DNA from: Methanohalophilus sp. RSK
GTDB lineage: Archaea > Halobacteriota > Methanosarcinia > Methanosarcinales > Methanosarcinaceae
Direction of reading: 5' to 3'
DNA length: 64,000 nucleotides
NCBI RefSeq assembly: GCF_003722075.1
Contig: NZ_RDSK01000016.1
Location: 1-64,000, forward strand
Below are positions 18,664 through 28,051 of this stretch, one piece after another. Made by a program: the position numbers and the translations under genes. The notes beneath the pieces are model-generated. The model worked only from the letters and a program-made list of their open reading frames with translations. It was not told where the DNA came from and did not search any database. Each line of letters begins with the position of its first letter. Within the stretch, counting starts at the first letter, position 1.

Positions 18664-18969
18664 TTATGTGTTCAAGTCCTTTGTACTCATATTAATGGAT
18701 ATCTCTGCTATATCGCCACTGTATTCAGTAATCTTTTGCAGGCTTTCCACAATGAAGCCAAATTGGTGTGAGTTGGTGTCTGACTGTTTATTCTTGTACA
18801 ATTCAGTGCCTTCCCGGGAAATTTTCTTTGCATTCTTTATGACCATGTTTGCTTCCATGGGATCGAGATTTGAAAGCAGGGCTATGGACTGCTTGAAGAT
18901 AGTCTGAACATCTTCTGCCATCTTGAATATGGGGTCATCAGGTTCCACTTCATTTTCCATTTCAATCAC
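18664..18969 (-). CDS. Short helical protein, PhoU-like fragment
   Basis: A 101-residue, all-helical acidic protein. Its last third, FIVESLQKITEYSGDIAEISINM, resembles the metal-binding helix of PhoU domains, though only one half of a PhoU repeat is present. It converges with the upstream membrane protein nine bases away. The annotation is tentative; it could be a single-repeat PhoU relative or an unrelated helical protein. Confidence 0.55.
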   Translation of the reverse strand: MIEMENEVEPDDPIFKMAEDVQTIFKQSIALLSNLDPMEANMVIKNAKKISREGTELYKNKQSDTNSHQFGFIVESLQKITEYSGDIAEISINMSTKDLNT

Positions 18970-19079
18970 ATGGAATCAATGTTTGTGTTTTTGGATTAGT
19001 TGCTGTTGATCCATTATGATTCGTTTTATCTGTTTACAATGAACGTAATTAGTAGTGCGACATCTCTTCAACAGAAACC

Positions 19080-19089
19080 CTTATATAGG
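19080..19089 (+). promoter_or_regulatory. TATA box for psmB
   Basis: CTTATATAGG lies 86 bases before the psmB start and is the best archaeal TATA match in the spacer. It implies a leader of about 65 bases. Confidence 0.45.
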
Positions 19090-19174
19090 TAAATTGCCAA
19101 TCATCTACTGTATTACCCTATACCATAGGTGTGTTTTTACAAATTGATTTCTCGTTTTTTGCTGAGGTATACTG

Positions 19175-19807
19175 ATGGATAATGACAAGCATTTAAAAGG
19201 CACGACCACTGTAGGCATAGTTTGCAGTGATGGAGTTGTTCTTGCCACTGAAAAAAGGGCAACTATGGGCAACTTCATAGCCAGCAAAACCGCAAAGAAG
19301 ATTTACCAGATCGATGACCTGGTCGGGATGACCACTGCTGGCTCGGTAGGTGATGCCCAGCAACTTGTGCGGATGATTAGTGTGGAATCCAAACTCTATA
19401 AAATGAGGAGACAGGAATCAATAACCATCAAAGGCCTCACAACTTTACTCTCCAACATCCTTGGTGGGCAACGCTATTTCCCTCTAATGGTACAACTCCT
19501 GATAGGTGGCGTAGATAAGAATGGACCTGCCATATTTTCACTCGATGCGATGGGTGGAAATATTGAGGAGACAAAGGCCGTTGCTACGGGCTCTGGTTCA
19601 CCGATGGCTTACGGTGTTCTTGAAGATCGCTATCATGAAGGTATCAATGTCGTAGAGGGTATGGAACTTGCAGTCCGTGCTCTTTACAATGCCATGAAAA
19701 GAGATTCAGCTTCTGGAAATGGTATCGATGTTGTCAAAATAACCGCGGATGGCTATAATAGGATTGAGACTGGAGAGGTGGACAAAATACTTGAAAACCT
19801 GAAATAA
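19175..19807 (+). CDS. psmB: Proteasome beta subunit
   Basis: This 210-residue protein is the catalytic subunit of the archaeal 20S proteasome. A short propeptide MDNDKHLKG precedes the catalytic threonine (Thr10) in [22 protein letters not shown], and Lys and Asp positions of the active site are visible (D near 26, K near 42). GAGGT stands upstream of the ATG. The alpha subunit is at 47.1 kb in this window. It is followed 78 bases downstream by fttA. Confidence 0.97.
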   Translation: MDNDKHLKGTTTVGIVCSDGVVLATEKRATMGNFIASKTAKKIYQIDDLVGMTTAGSVGDAQQLVRMISVESKLYKMRRQESITIKGLTTLLSNILGGQRYFPLMVQLLIGGVDKNGPAIFSLDAMGGNIEETKAVATGSGSPMAYGVLEDRYHEGINVVEGMELAVRALYNAMKRDSASGNGIDVVKITADGYNRIETGEVDKILENLK

Positions 19808-19885
19808 GCTACCTTATTCATCTTATTTTTTAAAATACTCTTTCCCATATTTTCTACTTTTTTATAATACAGGAAGGCATTTTTA

Positions 19886-21799
19886 ATGGTCATAGAAGAT
19901 ATCCTAGAAGGATTAAAGAAAAAAATCGAGAAGAATCTTCCGGCTGGCACTACAATTTCAAATGTAGAATTTGAGGGTCCTCAGCTTGTGGTATATACAG
20001 AAGAACCCCGAAAATTTGCTGATAATGGAAACATCGTACGGACCCTGGCCAAAACTTTAAGAACCAGAATAGTTGTTCGGCCTGATCCAAAGGTACTTTT
20101 GGCACCAGAAGAATCTATCGACCTTATTAATCAAACCGTTCCCGAAGATTCAGGAGTTACAAATTATGATTTTGCTCCGGATGTCGGGGAAGTGATAATT
20201 GAAGCGGAAAAACCCGGCCTTGTAATAGGCAAGCATGGGGAAACCCTTCGTGAAATAACCAAAAAGGTAGGCTGGACCCCGAAAGTTGTCAGGACTCCGC
20301 CGATAAAATCCCGTACTGTGAAAAATATACGGGAATTCATGAAAAAGAACCATTCCGATAGAAAGGATATCCTTAAAACAATCGGAAGGAAAATTCACAG
20401 GGAATGTACTTCCAAGGATCAGTGGGTACGTCTTACATCTCTTGGTGGCTGTCGTGAAGTGGGGAGAAGTTGTTTCCTGCTCTCCACTCCGGAATCCAAG
20501 ATTATGATCGATTGTGGTGTCAATGTAGGTTCCGACGATGATATGACTCCTTATCTTTACATTCCTGAAGTACAGCCATTAAACCAGATTGATGCGGTAG
20601 TTATTACCCATGCACACCTTGATCATCAGGGTCTGGTGCCTCTTCTTTATAAATATGGTTATGATGGACCAATTTATTGTACTCATCCCACCAGAGACAT
20701 GATGGTCCTGCTTGAACTGGACTTTATCGACGTGGCCGCCAAAGATGGAAAACGGGTCCCATATGAATCTGCGGATGTACGTAATGCATTAAAGCACAGC
20801 ATCGTACTGGAATACGAAGAAGTGACTGATATTGCCCCTGACATCAAACTTACGTTCCACAATGCAGGCCATATCATTGGATCTGCAGTATCCCATTTCC
20901 ATATAGGGGATGGTTTGCATAATGTGGTAATAACCGGGGACTTCAAATATGGGCCATCACGTCTTTTCAATCCTGCAGTAAACAAGTTCCCCCGGGTTGA
21001 GACCGTTATTACGGAATCAACTTATGGGGCCTCTAATTCTATGCAGCCTGCATTGAAAGATGCCGAAAAGAACCTGCAAAGAATTATCAAGGAAACTATA
21101 GAACGACAGGGTGTTGTGCTGATTCCTGCATTTGCTGTAGGAAGAAGCCAGGAAGTTATGATTGTCATAGAGGAAGCTATCAGGAAAGGAATTATTGATG
21201 AGATACCGGTTTATCTTGATGGTATGATATGGGAGGCGACTGCCATCCACGCTACCTATCCGGAATACCTAAATAATGACCTGAGGCGCCTGATATTCCA
21301 GAAAGGACAGAATCCATTCCTCTCAGAATGCTTCAAACCTGTGGACTCCAATGAGCTCAGGAGAAATATCATTGAAAATCCACATCCATGTGTGATCCTG
21401 TCGACTTCCGGTATGATGAGTGGCGGACCGGTCATGGAATATTTCAAAGCCTTTGCACCAAATGAGAGGAATACTTTAGTGTTTGTTGGCTATCAGGCCG
21501 ATGGAACTATGGGTCGCCGTATCCAGAAAGGCTGGAAGGAAATCCCTCTGTCTTCCGGAGGCAAGGGTTCAGAAACCGTGCGAATGAACATGGATGTTGA
21601 GATTGTGGATGGTTTCTCCGGTCACTCGGACCGCAAGCAACTCATGGAATTTTTCAAGCGCATGAAACCACAACCAGAACGTGTTTTCACAGAGCACGGT
21701 GATGAACGCTCGTGCATAGATCTTGCAAGTGCTGTCCATAAAAGAAAGAAAATTGAAACAAGGGCTCTTACCAACCTGGAAACTATAAGATTGGTATAA
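19886..21799 (+). CDS. fttA: Beta-CASP ribonuclease aCPSF1 (FttA), transcription termination factor
   Basis: The 637-residue protein has two N-terminal KH-type RNA-binding domains (about 1-70 and 75-145, with GLVIGKHGETLREITKK). A metallo-beta-lactamase domain follows, with zinc motif THAHLDHQG near residue 240 and later NAGHIIGSA. The beta-CASP part has VLIPAFAVGRSQEVM, and the C-terminal motif is FSGHSDRKQL. This full set identifies the archaeal CPSF73 homologue that cleaves nascent RNA at U-rich 3' ends and causes factor-dependent termination. It is 78 bases after psmB, a common association. Confidence 0.97.
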   Translation: MVIEDILEGLKKKIEKNLPAGTTISNVEFEGPQLVVYTEEPRKFADNGNIVRTLAKTLRTRIVVRPDPKVLLAPEESIDLINQTVPEDSGVTNYDFAPDVGEVIIEAEKPGLVIGKHGETLREITKKVGWTPKVVRTPPIKSRTVKNIREFMKKNHSDRKDILKTIGRKIHRECTSKDQWVRLTSLGGCREVGRSCFLLSTPESKIMIDCGVNVGSDDDMTPYLYIPEVQPLNQIDAVVITHAHLDHQGLVPLLYKYGYDGPIYCTHPTRDMMVLLELDFIDVAAKDGKRVPYESADVRNALKHSIVLEYEEVTDIAPDIKLTFHNAGHIIGSAVSHFHIGDGLHNVVITGDFKYGPSRLFNPAVNKFPRVETVITESTYGASNSMQPALKDAEKNLQRIIKETIERQGVVLIPAFAVGRSQEVMIVIEEAIRKGIIDEIPVYLDGMIWEATAIHATYPEYLNNDLRRLIFQKGQNPFLSECFKPVDSNELRRNIIENPHPCVILSTSGMMSGGPVMEYFKAFAPNERNTLVFVGYQADGTMGRRIQKGWKEIPLSSGGKGSETVRMNMDVEIVDGFSGHSDRKQLMEFFKRMKPQPERVFTEHGDERSCIDLASAVHKRKKIETRALTNLETIRLV

Positions 21800-21803
21800 A
21801 GCT

Positions 21804-22475
21804 TTAATCAAGGAGGCTGCATAGGTGCTCTACAAGTTCCCTGTGGTCTCTCACAACAATATCTGCCTTGTTGAGATGATCAGCGCTGACATAGGTTGGA
21901 ACTGCAATGCAAAACAATCCTGCATTCTTTGCGGCTTCAACCCCTAGGGGCGCATTTTCCAGGACAATGCATTTATTTTTTTTTACTGCAAGCCTTTGCA
22001 CAGCAGTCAAATAAGGCTCAGGATCGGGTTTGCCCTTCTTTACATCTGTTCCTGCAATAATTGTATTGAATATTTTGGGGTAGAATTTTCCCATCAGTGT
22101 TTCAACAATGGCACGGTCGGATCCTGAGACTACTGCCAGTTTGAACTTTGTTTGCAGGGATTTGAAAGTTTCATCCATTCCATCAAATACATATGCTTTC
22201 TGGTTTTTGAAAAAAAGTTCTTTTTTCCTTTCATGTATCTGCTCAAGATCCTCTTCAGTAGGCACCATTCCTTGCTTTTCAAATATCTTTTCTATAATTC
22301 CTATGTGGTTTGAACCTTCGAGAATATATATTTCTTCTTTTTCGATGTCTATCCCTGCTTCTTTGAATGAAGTTTTCCAGGCTTGTGCATGGAATGACAT
22401 CGAATCTACCAGCACTCCATCGACATCTGATATGATTGCCTCTAAGTTTTCAGGTATTGCAGTGGTATCCATCAC
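21804..22475 (-). CDS. HAD-superfamily hydrolase, beta-phosphoglucomutase/phosphatase type
   Basis: A 223-residue HAD protein: motif I DVDGVLVDSMSFHAQAW near residue 16, motif II VVSGSD near 118, and motif III/IV KKGKPDPEPYLTAVQRLAV...LENAPLGVEAAKNAG near 150-180. The helical cap insertion after motif I places it with beta-phosphoglucomutase and phosphatase subfamilies. The substrate is not predictable; its convergent neighbour fttA offers no hint. Confidence 0.88.
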   Translation of the reverse strand: MMDTTAIPENLEAIISDVDGVLVDSMSFHAQAWKTSFKEAGIDIEKEEIYILEGSNHIGIIEKIFEKQGMVPTEEDLEQIHERKKELFFKNQKAYVFDGMDETFKSLQTKFKLAVVSGSDRAIVETLMGKFYPKIFNTIIAGTDVKKGKPDPEPYLTAVQRLAVKKNKCIVLENAPLGVEAAKNAGLFCIAVPTYVSADHLNKADIVVRDHRELVEHLCSLLD

Positions 22476-22559
22476 GGTTGAGTATTATTCTAGCTTATTA
22501 AAAGGTTTGTTCGAAAAGATTATAACTATACAGGTCCCATGTTATTATGGTGAATTCGC

Positions 22560-22685
22560 ATGTCTAAGTTCAACAAAAGGGATATAGAGAGAAAGGGTGC
22601 GAAAAAAAATGAAAACCTTGAGGAAAAACTCATTCAGGAAAATCTGGATGACCTCAAATCGGAAGGTGGTGAATTTTCGGAATAA
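22560..22685 (+). CDS. Small charged protein, 41 residues
   Basis: ATG at 22560 opens a frame that begins MSKFNKRDIERKGAKKNENL and ends with SEGGEFSE before TAA. It is rich in Lys and Glu and likely helical. It starts 84 bases from the divergent HAD gene. Clean composition and a plausible archaeal start argue for a real small gene, but the family is unknown. Confidence 0.45.
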   Translation: MSKFNKRDIERKGAKKNENLEEKLIQENLDDLKSEGGEFSE

Positions 22686-22793
22686 AAGCTTTTTTGATGT
22701 GAGGTTATCCCTTTTGCAGTCTGTTTTCTGCATTTCAGGATGACCTTAGAAAAGTAGTTGAACATTCTTGACATATATCAAGAAACATTATTG

Positions 22794-22836
22794 ATTCAAA
22801 AAAGGCTCAACCGGCCATTAAGGTGGGCCGGTTGCC
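22794..22836 (-). terminator. Terminator of the winged-helix gene
   Basis: A perfect 9-bp stem CAACCGGCC / GGCCGGTTG (22808-22816 and 22826-22834) lies just after the stop of the minus-strand regulator and is followed on that strand by CCTTTTTTG. This resembles an intrinsic terminator. Confidence 0.7.
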
Positions 22837-22856
22837 TCTCTACTAAATATAAAAAA

Positions 22857-23225
22857 TTAGTCTTTGGAAAGTGATCTCAGCCTCTTGACGAGGGTGAGCC
22901 TTGCATCGTTCTCTTCTTTCACTTTATCTTCAAAATGTCTGACGATCTTGTTGAGAGGAGCTGCAAGACTGTAAATCTTTGTAGGCCTTCCTTTGCCGTT
23001 TAGTTTTTTGCTGCTTTCCTCGATCCAGTTATTCTTTCTCATGGAGCGCATTGCAACACTTACTTCAGGTTGTCGCAATCCTGTATTCATCTCAATATCC
23101 AGAGATGAAGCTTCGTCAACATTTTTTAAGTAAGCAATAGTAGTTGCCAGGTTTCGTGAAACTCCAAGGCCTCTAAATGCTTCTATCATCTCTTCATCGG
23201 ACTCGTTTATTCTTGTCATGTACAT
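22857..23225 (-). CDS. Winged-helix transcriptional regulator
   Basis: A 122-residue DNA-binding protein. A helix-turn-helix with SLDIEMNTGLRQPEVSVAMRSMRKNNW at residues about 40-65 is followed by a wing containing GKGRPTKIYSL (about 77-87) and a basic amphipathic C-terminal helix that may dimerise. It is a MarR/TrmB-like predicted regulator of archaea. A second Met two codons in is also possible. Spaced arms TCGAAGAA / TTCTTCGA lie upstream. Confidence 0.85.
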   Translation of the reverse strand: MYMTRINESDEEMIEAFRGLGVSRNLATTIAYLKNVDEASSLDIEMNTGLRQPEVSVAMRSMRKNNWIEESSKKLNGKGRPTKIYSLAAPLNKIVRHFEDKVKEENDARLTLVKRLRSLSKD

Positions 23226-23653
23226 CTAATCCTTCCTTTCATATCGTTTGTCGAAGAATTATACCCAAAGGTAATTGGAATATTTTTTCTTCGATACCAC
23301 CACTTCTATATAAGCCATTATATGACACATGGTTTATATATTTTTCGTCAAATTGGCATCCATGAATAAAATTTAATAAGAAACACAATTTGAATATTTC
23401 ATCTCTGCGTCTGATCCCAACAGGCGTATATACCCTTGCCTATTCATCCTGCTATTCATCTACGACGATAGCGTCGTATGCATGTAAACATAGCAGTAAA
23501 AATATTGTATGAATATTAAAAATAATCCTGGATGCGGGATTGTTTGCCAAATGTTGGTTGTAGATCTATTATAGAGAAGTTGGTGTAATTATTGTCCTTT
23601 AAATCAGAGATTGCATTTCCTTTTTATGGGTGAATTTGTTTTCTTTTTTTCTT
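23226..23653. other. Spacer with inverted repeats, no gene seen
   Basis: This 428-base spacer lies upstream of the winged-helix gene on its left and at the 3' end of the YigZ gene on its right. It holds the arms at 23251-23294 and a perfect hairpin TACGACG-ATAG-CGTCGTA at 23461-23478. No convincing open frame appears on either strand. Confidence 0.55.
23251..23294 (-). promoter_or_regulatory. Spaced inverted arms upstream of the winged-helix gene
   Basis: TCGAAGAA (23251-23258) and its reverse complement TTCTTCGA (23287-23294) stand 28 bases apart in the promoter region of the minus-strand regulator. This spacing is about three helical turns centre to centre, which would allow a dimer of dimers or a loop. 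Autoregulation is an inference. Confidence 0.35.
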
Positions 23654-24253
23654 TTAAAGCCGGTTTATCTGAGTGTCTGGAATTTTCTCATTAATCAGTT
23701 TTTCCAGTCCATCAATTTTGTCTTCTGCAACAGCAACTACTATTTCCACCACATCTGAATAGTGTTCGTCCAGGATTGTTGCAGTATTTTCAAACATATG
23801 CTTTACAAATTGAATATTCCTATAGTCCACTATGATTTTCATTTCCTTTGTGGGTCTCTGCTCAACAATACCAGCATCATCTATAGCCTCAATCGCGGTT
23901 TGTTTGTAAGCACGGGATAGTCCGCCAAAGCCAAGTTTGATTCCGCCAAAATATCGGGTAATTATTACCACAACATTATCAAGTCCCTTCAATTCAAGGA
24001 TTTTGAAAACAGGTTTGCCAGAACTTCCCGAAGGCTCTCCGTCATCATCATATTTCATAATCAGGTTTCCGTCACCTGTGATACGGTATGCAAATACATT
24101 ATGGTTGGCATCGGGATACTTTTGTCTGATGTCTTGCACAAAATGCTTTGCTTCAGTTTCGTTTGCAACCGGAAATGCGTTACCTATGAATCTGGATTTT
24201 TTAAATTCGTTTATGGCTAATCCATTGCCATGTATCGTTTTTATAAGGGACAT
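23654..24253 (-). CDS. YigZ/IMPACT family protein
   Basis: A 199-residue protein of the UPF0029 (YigZ/IMPACT) family. The N-terminal domain has KSRFIGNAFPVANETEAK, then HNVFAYRI, DDGEPSGSSGKPVF and FGGIKLGFGGLSRAYKQTA, all hallmarks of the family; a C-terminal ferredoxin-like domain follows (about 130-199). Relatives bind RNA or regulate translation in stress (IMPACT binds GCN1), but the archaeal role is unknown. Confidence 0.93.
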   Translation of the reverse strand: MSLIKTIHGNGLAINEFKKSRFIGNAFPVANETEAKHFVQDIRQKYPDANHNVFAYRITGDGNLIMKYDDDGEPSGSSGKPVFKILELKGLDNVVVIITRYFGGIKLGFGGLSRAYKQTAIEAIDDAGIVEQRPTKEMKIIVDYRNIQFVKHMFENTATILDEHYSDVVEIVVAVAEDKIDGLEKLINEKIPDTQINRL

Positions 24254-24372
24254 TAAACCACTTTTGATTGTTCTTTAATTGCATCTTTCCTTATAAAACC
24301 ATAATCAATTCGTGGTCTTTATTGATAATATATACTTGTTATTTCAATACAGGTCGATAATGCAACAAGAGG

Positions 24373-25722
24373 TCAAACTTCCAATTTTTTTGATTCCCTT
24401 TGCAGAAAGATTACAGCCACCACGAATGCAAGAAAATCTGAAACTGGCAGTGATAGCCATATGCCGGTCAGACCGAAATACATTGGTAGTATGATCAATA
24501 GGGGCGGAAGGAAGATTACCTGCCGCGACAGAGTCACAAACAGGGATTCCTTGGATTTGCCCAGCGATTGTAGAAGGGCTGTTGCTACGATCTGTGCTCC
24601 GATAAAGGGCATCATTATGTAACATATCTTGATTGCGGGCACGCCCATCTCTATAAGCACAGGGTCATTGCTGAAAACACCTATAATTTGCTCGGGTATG
24701 ATGAAAACAACGATTGCAAAGATCAGACTGAGTCCTGTGGCCAGGTAGGTAGAAAGGGAAATCGTTCTCCTCACGCGCTGCATCTGGTTTGCCCCGTAGT
24801 TGAAACCAAAGATTGGTTGTATACCCTGTTTGATACCTATGACCGGCATCAGGGTTAGCATGAATACCTTGATTATAATTCCAAATACAGCAATTGCAAC
24901 ATCGCTGCCATAGTAGAGTAAACTCTGGTTAAAAATAAGGAAAAGGCCGCTTTCCACTACGTTAAAAAGGAATTCTGACATCCCGATGTATGTTGATTCG
25001 TTTACGATTGACATATCAGGGCGCAGGGAGGTTAAACTGAATGGAACTGTGGCTTTTCCGGAGGCGTAATAGTAGAATACCATTATGGTGCCTATTATCT
25101 GCGAGATCACCGTTGCAATAGCAGCACCTTTTACCCCCATTCCAAATTCAAATATAAAAAGAGGATCTAGCACAATGTTGGCAACACTGGATATGACCAT
25201 AATAAGCATTGCAAATGAAGTGTTTCCTTCGGCGCGGATTGAGTTGTTCATGGCTGCCGAAAAGGTGAAAAAGACCGTTCCAAGCAGGATGTAATATGTA
25301 TAGTCTGCAGCATAGGGCATCACTTCAGCAGAGGCACCAAAGAGGGCGAGCAACTCTCCCATAAAAGCCAAACCTGCAACTGTGAACAGCAAGCTTGCAA
25401 CTGTTACCATGGTGGCCATGTTGCCCACAGTCTTTTCTGCAATCTGCTGCTTTCCACTGCCCAGGGACCTGGAGATAATTGATGCTCCCCCAACTCCCAC
25501 GCCAAGTGCAATTGCCAGCATCAGCATTTGTACCGGGAATGCCACTGAAATCCCGGCAATTCCCAGTACACTATCTTCACCAAGCCCGCGGCCTATGAAA
25601 ATTGTGTCAACCAGATTATATATGGCCTGAACTACAAGACCGACTATAGCCGGAGCTGCCAGTTTTACGATCAGGCTGCCAATATTCTCCTGTGCCAGCA
25701 TTATGTTGCGTTCATTGGGCAT
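24373..25722 (-). CDS. MATE family efflux transporter
   Basis: A 449-residue, 12-helix membrane protein. The two internally repeated halves each start with a MATE pattern: APAIVGLVVQAIYNLVDTIFIGRGLG near residue 20, and FNYGANQMQRVRRTISLST near 310 in the second half. The family expels drugs or metabolites in exchange for Na+ or H+. It is a single gene without a linked regulator. Confidence 0.93.
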   Translation of the reverse strand: MPNERNIMLAQENIGSLIVKLAAPAIVGLVVQAIYNLVDTIFIGRGLGEDSVLGIAGISVAFPVQMLMLAIALGVGVGGASIISRSLGSGKQQIAEKTVGNMATMVTVASLLFTVAGLAFMGELLALFGASAEVMPYAADYTYYILLGTVFFTFSAAMNNSIRAEGNTSFAMLIMVISSVANIVLDPLFIFEFGMGVKGAAIATVISQIIGTIMVFYYYASGKATVPFSLTSLRPDMSIVNESTYIGMSEFLFNVVESGLFLIFNQSLLYYGSDVAIAVFGIIIKVFMLTLMPVIGIKQGIQPIFGFNYGANQMQRVRRTISLSTYLATGLSLIFAIVVFIIPEQIIGVFSNDPVLIEMGVPAIKICYIMMPFIGAQIVATALLQSLGKSKESLFVTLSRQVIFLPPLLIILPMYFGLTGIWLSLPVSDFLAFVVAVIFLQRESKKLEV

Positions 25723-25851
25723 TATCTATTACCTTTCAATTCGCCTCTTTTGCCAATGTATGCCTGACAACTGTTTTATCATTACCAGGAAGGAAAAGCA
25801 ATAGGTACGCAACTTTTATATCAAATTTACCCCTGCTCAAAAGAAAATAAC

Positions 25852-26994
25852 TTATTTTTCCAGTAACCTTGTGACTTCTGCAAGCATTTCCGGTATGGGT
25901 ATTTCCTGAGGGCAGCGCTCTGCACATTGTCCACAATCTATGCAGTTTGATGCTTTACGTTCGTCTCCTACATGGGATGCATAAGCCCTGCTGGCATCTT
26001 CTATATTTTCATAAAGCATAGCATTATTGAGGTATTTGAAATTGAGGGGAATTTGCACACCTGCAGGACATGGCAGGCAATACCTGCAACCTGTGCAATC
26101 AACAACAAGTTTGTCGCGGTAGATTTCCCGTACTTCACGTACCAGTGAGTGGTCTTTTTCAGTCAGGGAATTTGGCAATACCTTATTTGCTGTTGCTAGA
26201 TTTTCCTTCAGTTGCTCGAGATTGCTCATACCGCTTAAGACCATACTAACCTGCTCAAGATCCCAGATATAGCTCAATCCCCATTCTGCCGGGGTACGTT
26301 TGACTTCGCTTTTGTCCCAGATTTTCATTATGTCATCTGGTACCATATCGGCCAGACAGCCTCCCCTTAAAGGCTCCATGATTATCACTCCAAGGTTTCT
26401 CGATGCTGCATACAGTAAGCCTTTGTGACCTGCCTGATAATCGATGTCAAGGTAGTTGTACTGGATCTGACAGACATCCCATGGGTAGGCATCAACGATT
26501 TCCTTGAACAAAGAGGCTTCATCGTGGAAAGAAAATCCCACATAACGGACTCTGCCATCTTTTTTAATCTGGTCAAGGAAATCAAATAGTCCAAGTTCTA
26601 ACAGTTTTGGCCAAAAGTCCCGGTTGAGGGTATGAATTAGATAAAAATCAACGTAATCCGTACCAAGTCTTTCAAGCTGTTCATCAAAGTAGCGATCCAT
26701 GTCTTCCCGGCTTTCAATGTTCCATGATGGCATTTTGGTGGCGATATTGACTTTATCCCTGTAACCATTTTGCAACGCTTTAGCCAGCAGGGGTTCACTT
26801 TTACCTTCATGGTAAGGGTATGCGGTATCAAGGTAATTTATGCCCTGATCAATGGCATAGTGAATTATCTCACAAGCTCTTTGCTCATCAATGTGCCCGG
26901 GATCGCCGTCTATGGTGGGCAGCCGCATACAACCCAGCCCAAGGGATGAAACTTTCTCACCTGTTTTTCCAAGTGTACGGTATAACATGCTCAA
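25852..26994 (-). CDS. Aldo/keto reductase with C-terminal 4Fe-4S domain
   Basis: A 380-residue protein: an aldo/keto reductase barrel (about 1-275), with YLDTAYPYHEGKSE holding the catalytic Asp and Tyr near residues 55-60 and DFYLIHTLNR the His near 120. A ferredoxin-like tail has CTGCRYCLPCP near 300 and CIDCGQCAERCP near 350, two cluster motifs. Proteins of this COG1453 type link NAD(P)H or ferredoxin with carbonyl reduction; the substrate is unknown. The promoter faces the winged-helix gene at 27.2 kb. Confidence 0.93.
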   Translation of the reverse strand: MSMLYRTLGKTGEKVSSLGLGCMRLPTIDGDPGHIDEQRACEIIHYAIDQGINYLDTAYPYHEGKSEPLLAKALQNGYRDKVNIATKMPSWNIESREDMDRYFDEQLERLGTDYVDFYLIHTLNRDFWPKLLELGLFDFLDQIKKDGRVRYVGFSFHDEASLFKEIVDAYPWDVCQIQYNYLDIDYQAGHKGLLYAASRNLGVIIMEPLRGGCLADMVPDDIMKIWDKSEVKRTPAEWGLSYIWDLEQVSMVLSGMSNLEQLKENLATANKVLPNSLTEKDHSLVREVREIYRDKLVVDCTGCRYCLPCPAGVQIPLNFKYLNNAMLYENIEDASRAYASHVGDERKASNCIDCGQCAERCPQEIPIPEMLAEVTRLLEK

Positions 26995-27149
26995 ATGTGG
27001 TATTTCGGTGATAATAAGCTTTGGTATTCTGACTATTACGTTCTGATGATTATTACGAACCTTAAGTACATAATAATGATGAGTATGACATTTTTAAAAA
27101 TTCACAAGTTATTTATAGTAATTTTGCACTGATAGTATATTGTAAGCAA

Positions 27150-27168
27150 ATTCATATTCATTATGAAT
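27150..27168 (+). promoter_or_regulatory. Palindrome before the short winged-helix gene
   Basis: ATTCATATTCATTATGAAT is an inverted repeat with 7-bp arms and a 5-base centre. It lies between the probable TATA (AGTATATTG, about 27134-27142) and the ATG at 27186, so a bound protein would block the start site. The adjacent gene encodes a DNA-binding protein, suggesting autoregulation. Confidence 0.45.
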
Positions 27169-27185
27169 TGCGAGTGGTGGTACAC

Positions 27186-27434
27186 ATGAGACGTGGTAAA
27201 CTCGAAATTATGATAGACATACTTAAAGTTGTACAGAGAACAGAAGCAACAAAAACTTCTATCGTTTATAAGGCAAATCTGAATTTTAATCGTGCTGATA
27301 ATTACCTTGAAGCCCTTATAGATCAGGGGCTTATCACAAAGGCATCAAATCACTATTTAATTACAAATCTGGGAGCAGGTTATCTCCAGAAAATGAGTGA
27401 TGTCAGAGAGGTGTTAGAAGCACCAACCTGTTGA
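27186..27434 (+). CDS. Short winged-helix regulator (COG3432-like)
   Basis: An 82-residue protein from ATG 27186 (GTGG lies upstream; an earlier in-frame start at 27168 falls inside the palindrome). It is a single winged helix: MRRGKLEIMIDILKVV, then KTSIVYKANLNFNRADNYLEALIDQGLI and the wing YLITNLGAGYL. Such minimal proteins are abundant in Methanosarcinales and regulate nearby or distant genes. Confidence 0.85.
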   Translation: MRRGKLEIMIDILKVVQRTEATKTSIVYKANLNFNRADNYLEALIDQGLITKASNHYLITNLGAGYLQKMSDVREVLEAPTC

Positions 27435-27478
27435 AATAACTTTAGATACAGAATTTTACAATTATTAAATTTATTGTT

Positions 27479-27503
27479 CATTGCCGTCGTATTGACGGTA
27501 ATG
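27479..27503 (+). terminator. Hairpin after the short winged-helix gene
   Basis: CATTGCCGTC-GTATT-GACGGTAATG is a 10-bp stem with one G-T pair, followed by T-rich sequence (TATTTTTACTGTTTTTTC). It begins 45 bases after the stop codon and fits a transcript end. Confidence 0.5.
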
Positions 27504-27621
27504 CTAACTATTTTTACTGTTTTTTCAATACAATTATTTATAAAAAGTAACTTTGTTTCCAAAAATTGCAATAATAAAGTTTATAATCTATGCTGTAAAA
27601 TTGTATCTGGGGGTATATTAT

Positions 27622-27894
27622 TTGAAAATAAGAATGTTGAATTCAAGAAATGAAATTAACAGACTGGATGAAGATGAAAATTTCATCCACTTTTCGTTCA
27701 GGCCAAGTGACATAGATATTCTGGAAATACTCAAAAATTGTCCAAACCTCAAAGCAGCCCAGATTCCACCTTCTTACATGAAGTCCCTTTCAGGAAACGT
27801 GCCAAAAATACTGAATATGCAGGGAGTGGAATTACTTAAAGGAGATTTGAAGGGAACAAAAATTATAAAATATATGGAAGTTATAGATAAATAA
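27622..27894 (+). CDS. DUF1699 family protein
   Basis: About 90 residues, beginning at TTG 27622 eight bases after GGGGGT. The protein then reads MKIRMLNSRNEINRLDEDE, HFSFRPSDIDIL and NCPNLKAAQIPPSYMKSL, which matches DUF1699 proteins known mainly from Methanosarcinales. Its role is unknown. The in-frame upstream ATG (27553) would add a hydrophobic stretch not typical of the family and is not preferred. Confidence 0.8.
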   Translation: MKIRMLNSRNEINRLDEDENFIHFSFRPSDIDILEILKNCPNLKAAQIPPSYMKSLSGNVPKILNMQGVELLKGDLKGTKIIKYMEVIDK

Positions 27895-28051
27895 TTTTAC
27901 TTTTATTTAATTTAGAAGTGAAATCAATTGCAGTTAAGCCATTTTCAATTTCTGTATGAAATATGCAGAGATTTTCTTTTTGGTAAATGTGAATAGGATA
28001 TCTTATTTTTTTTATAGTTATGAATTAGTATATTTCAAGAAAAGAGATGTA

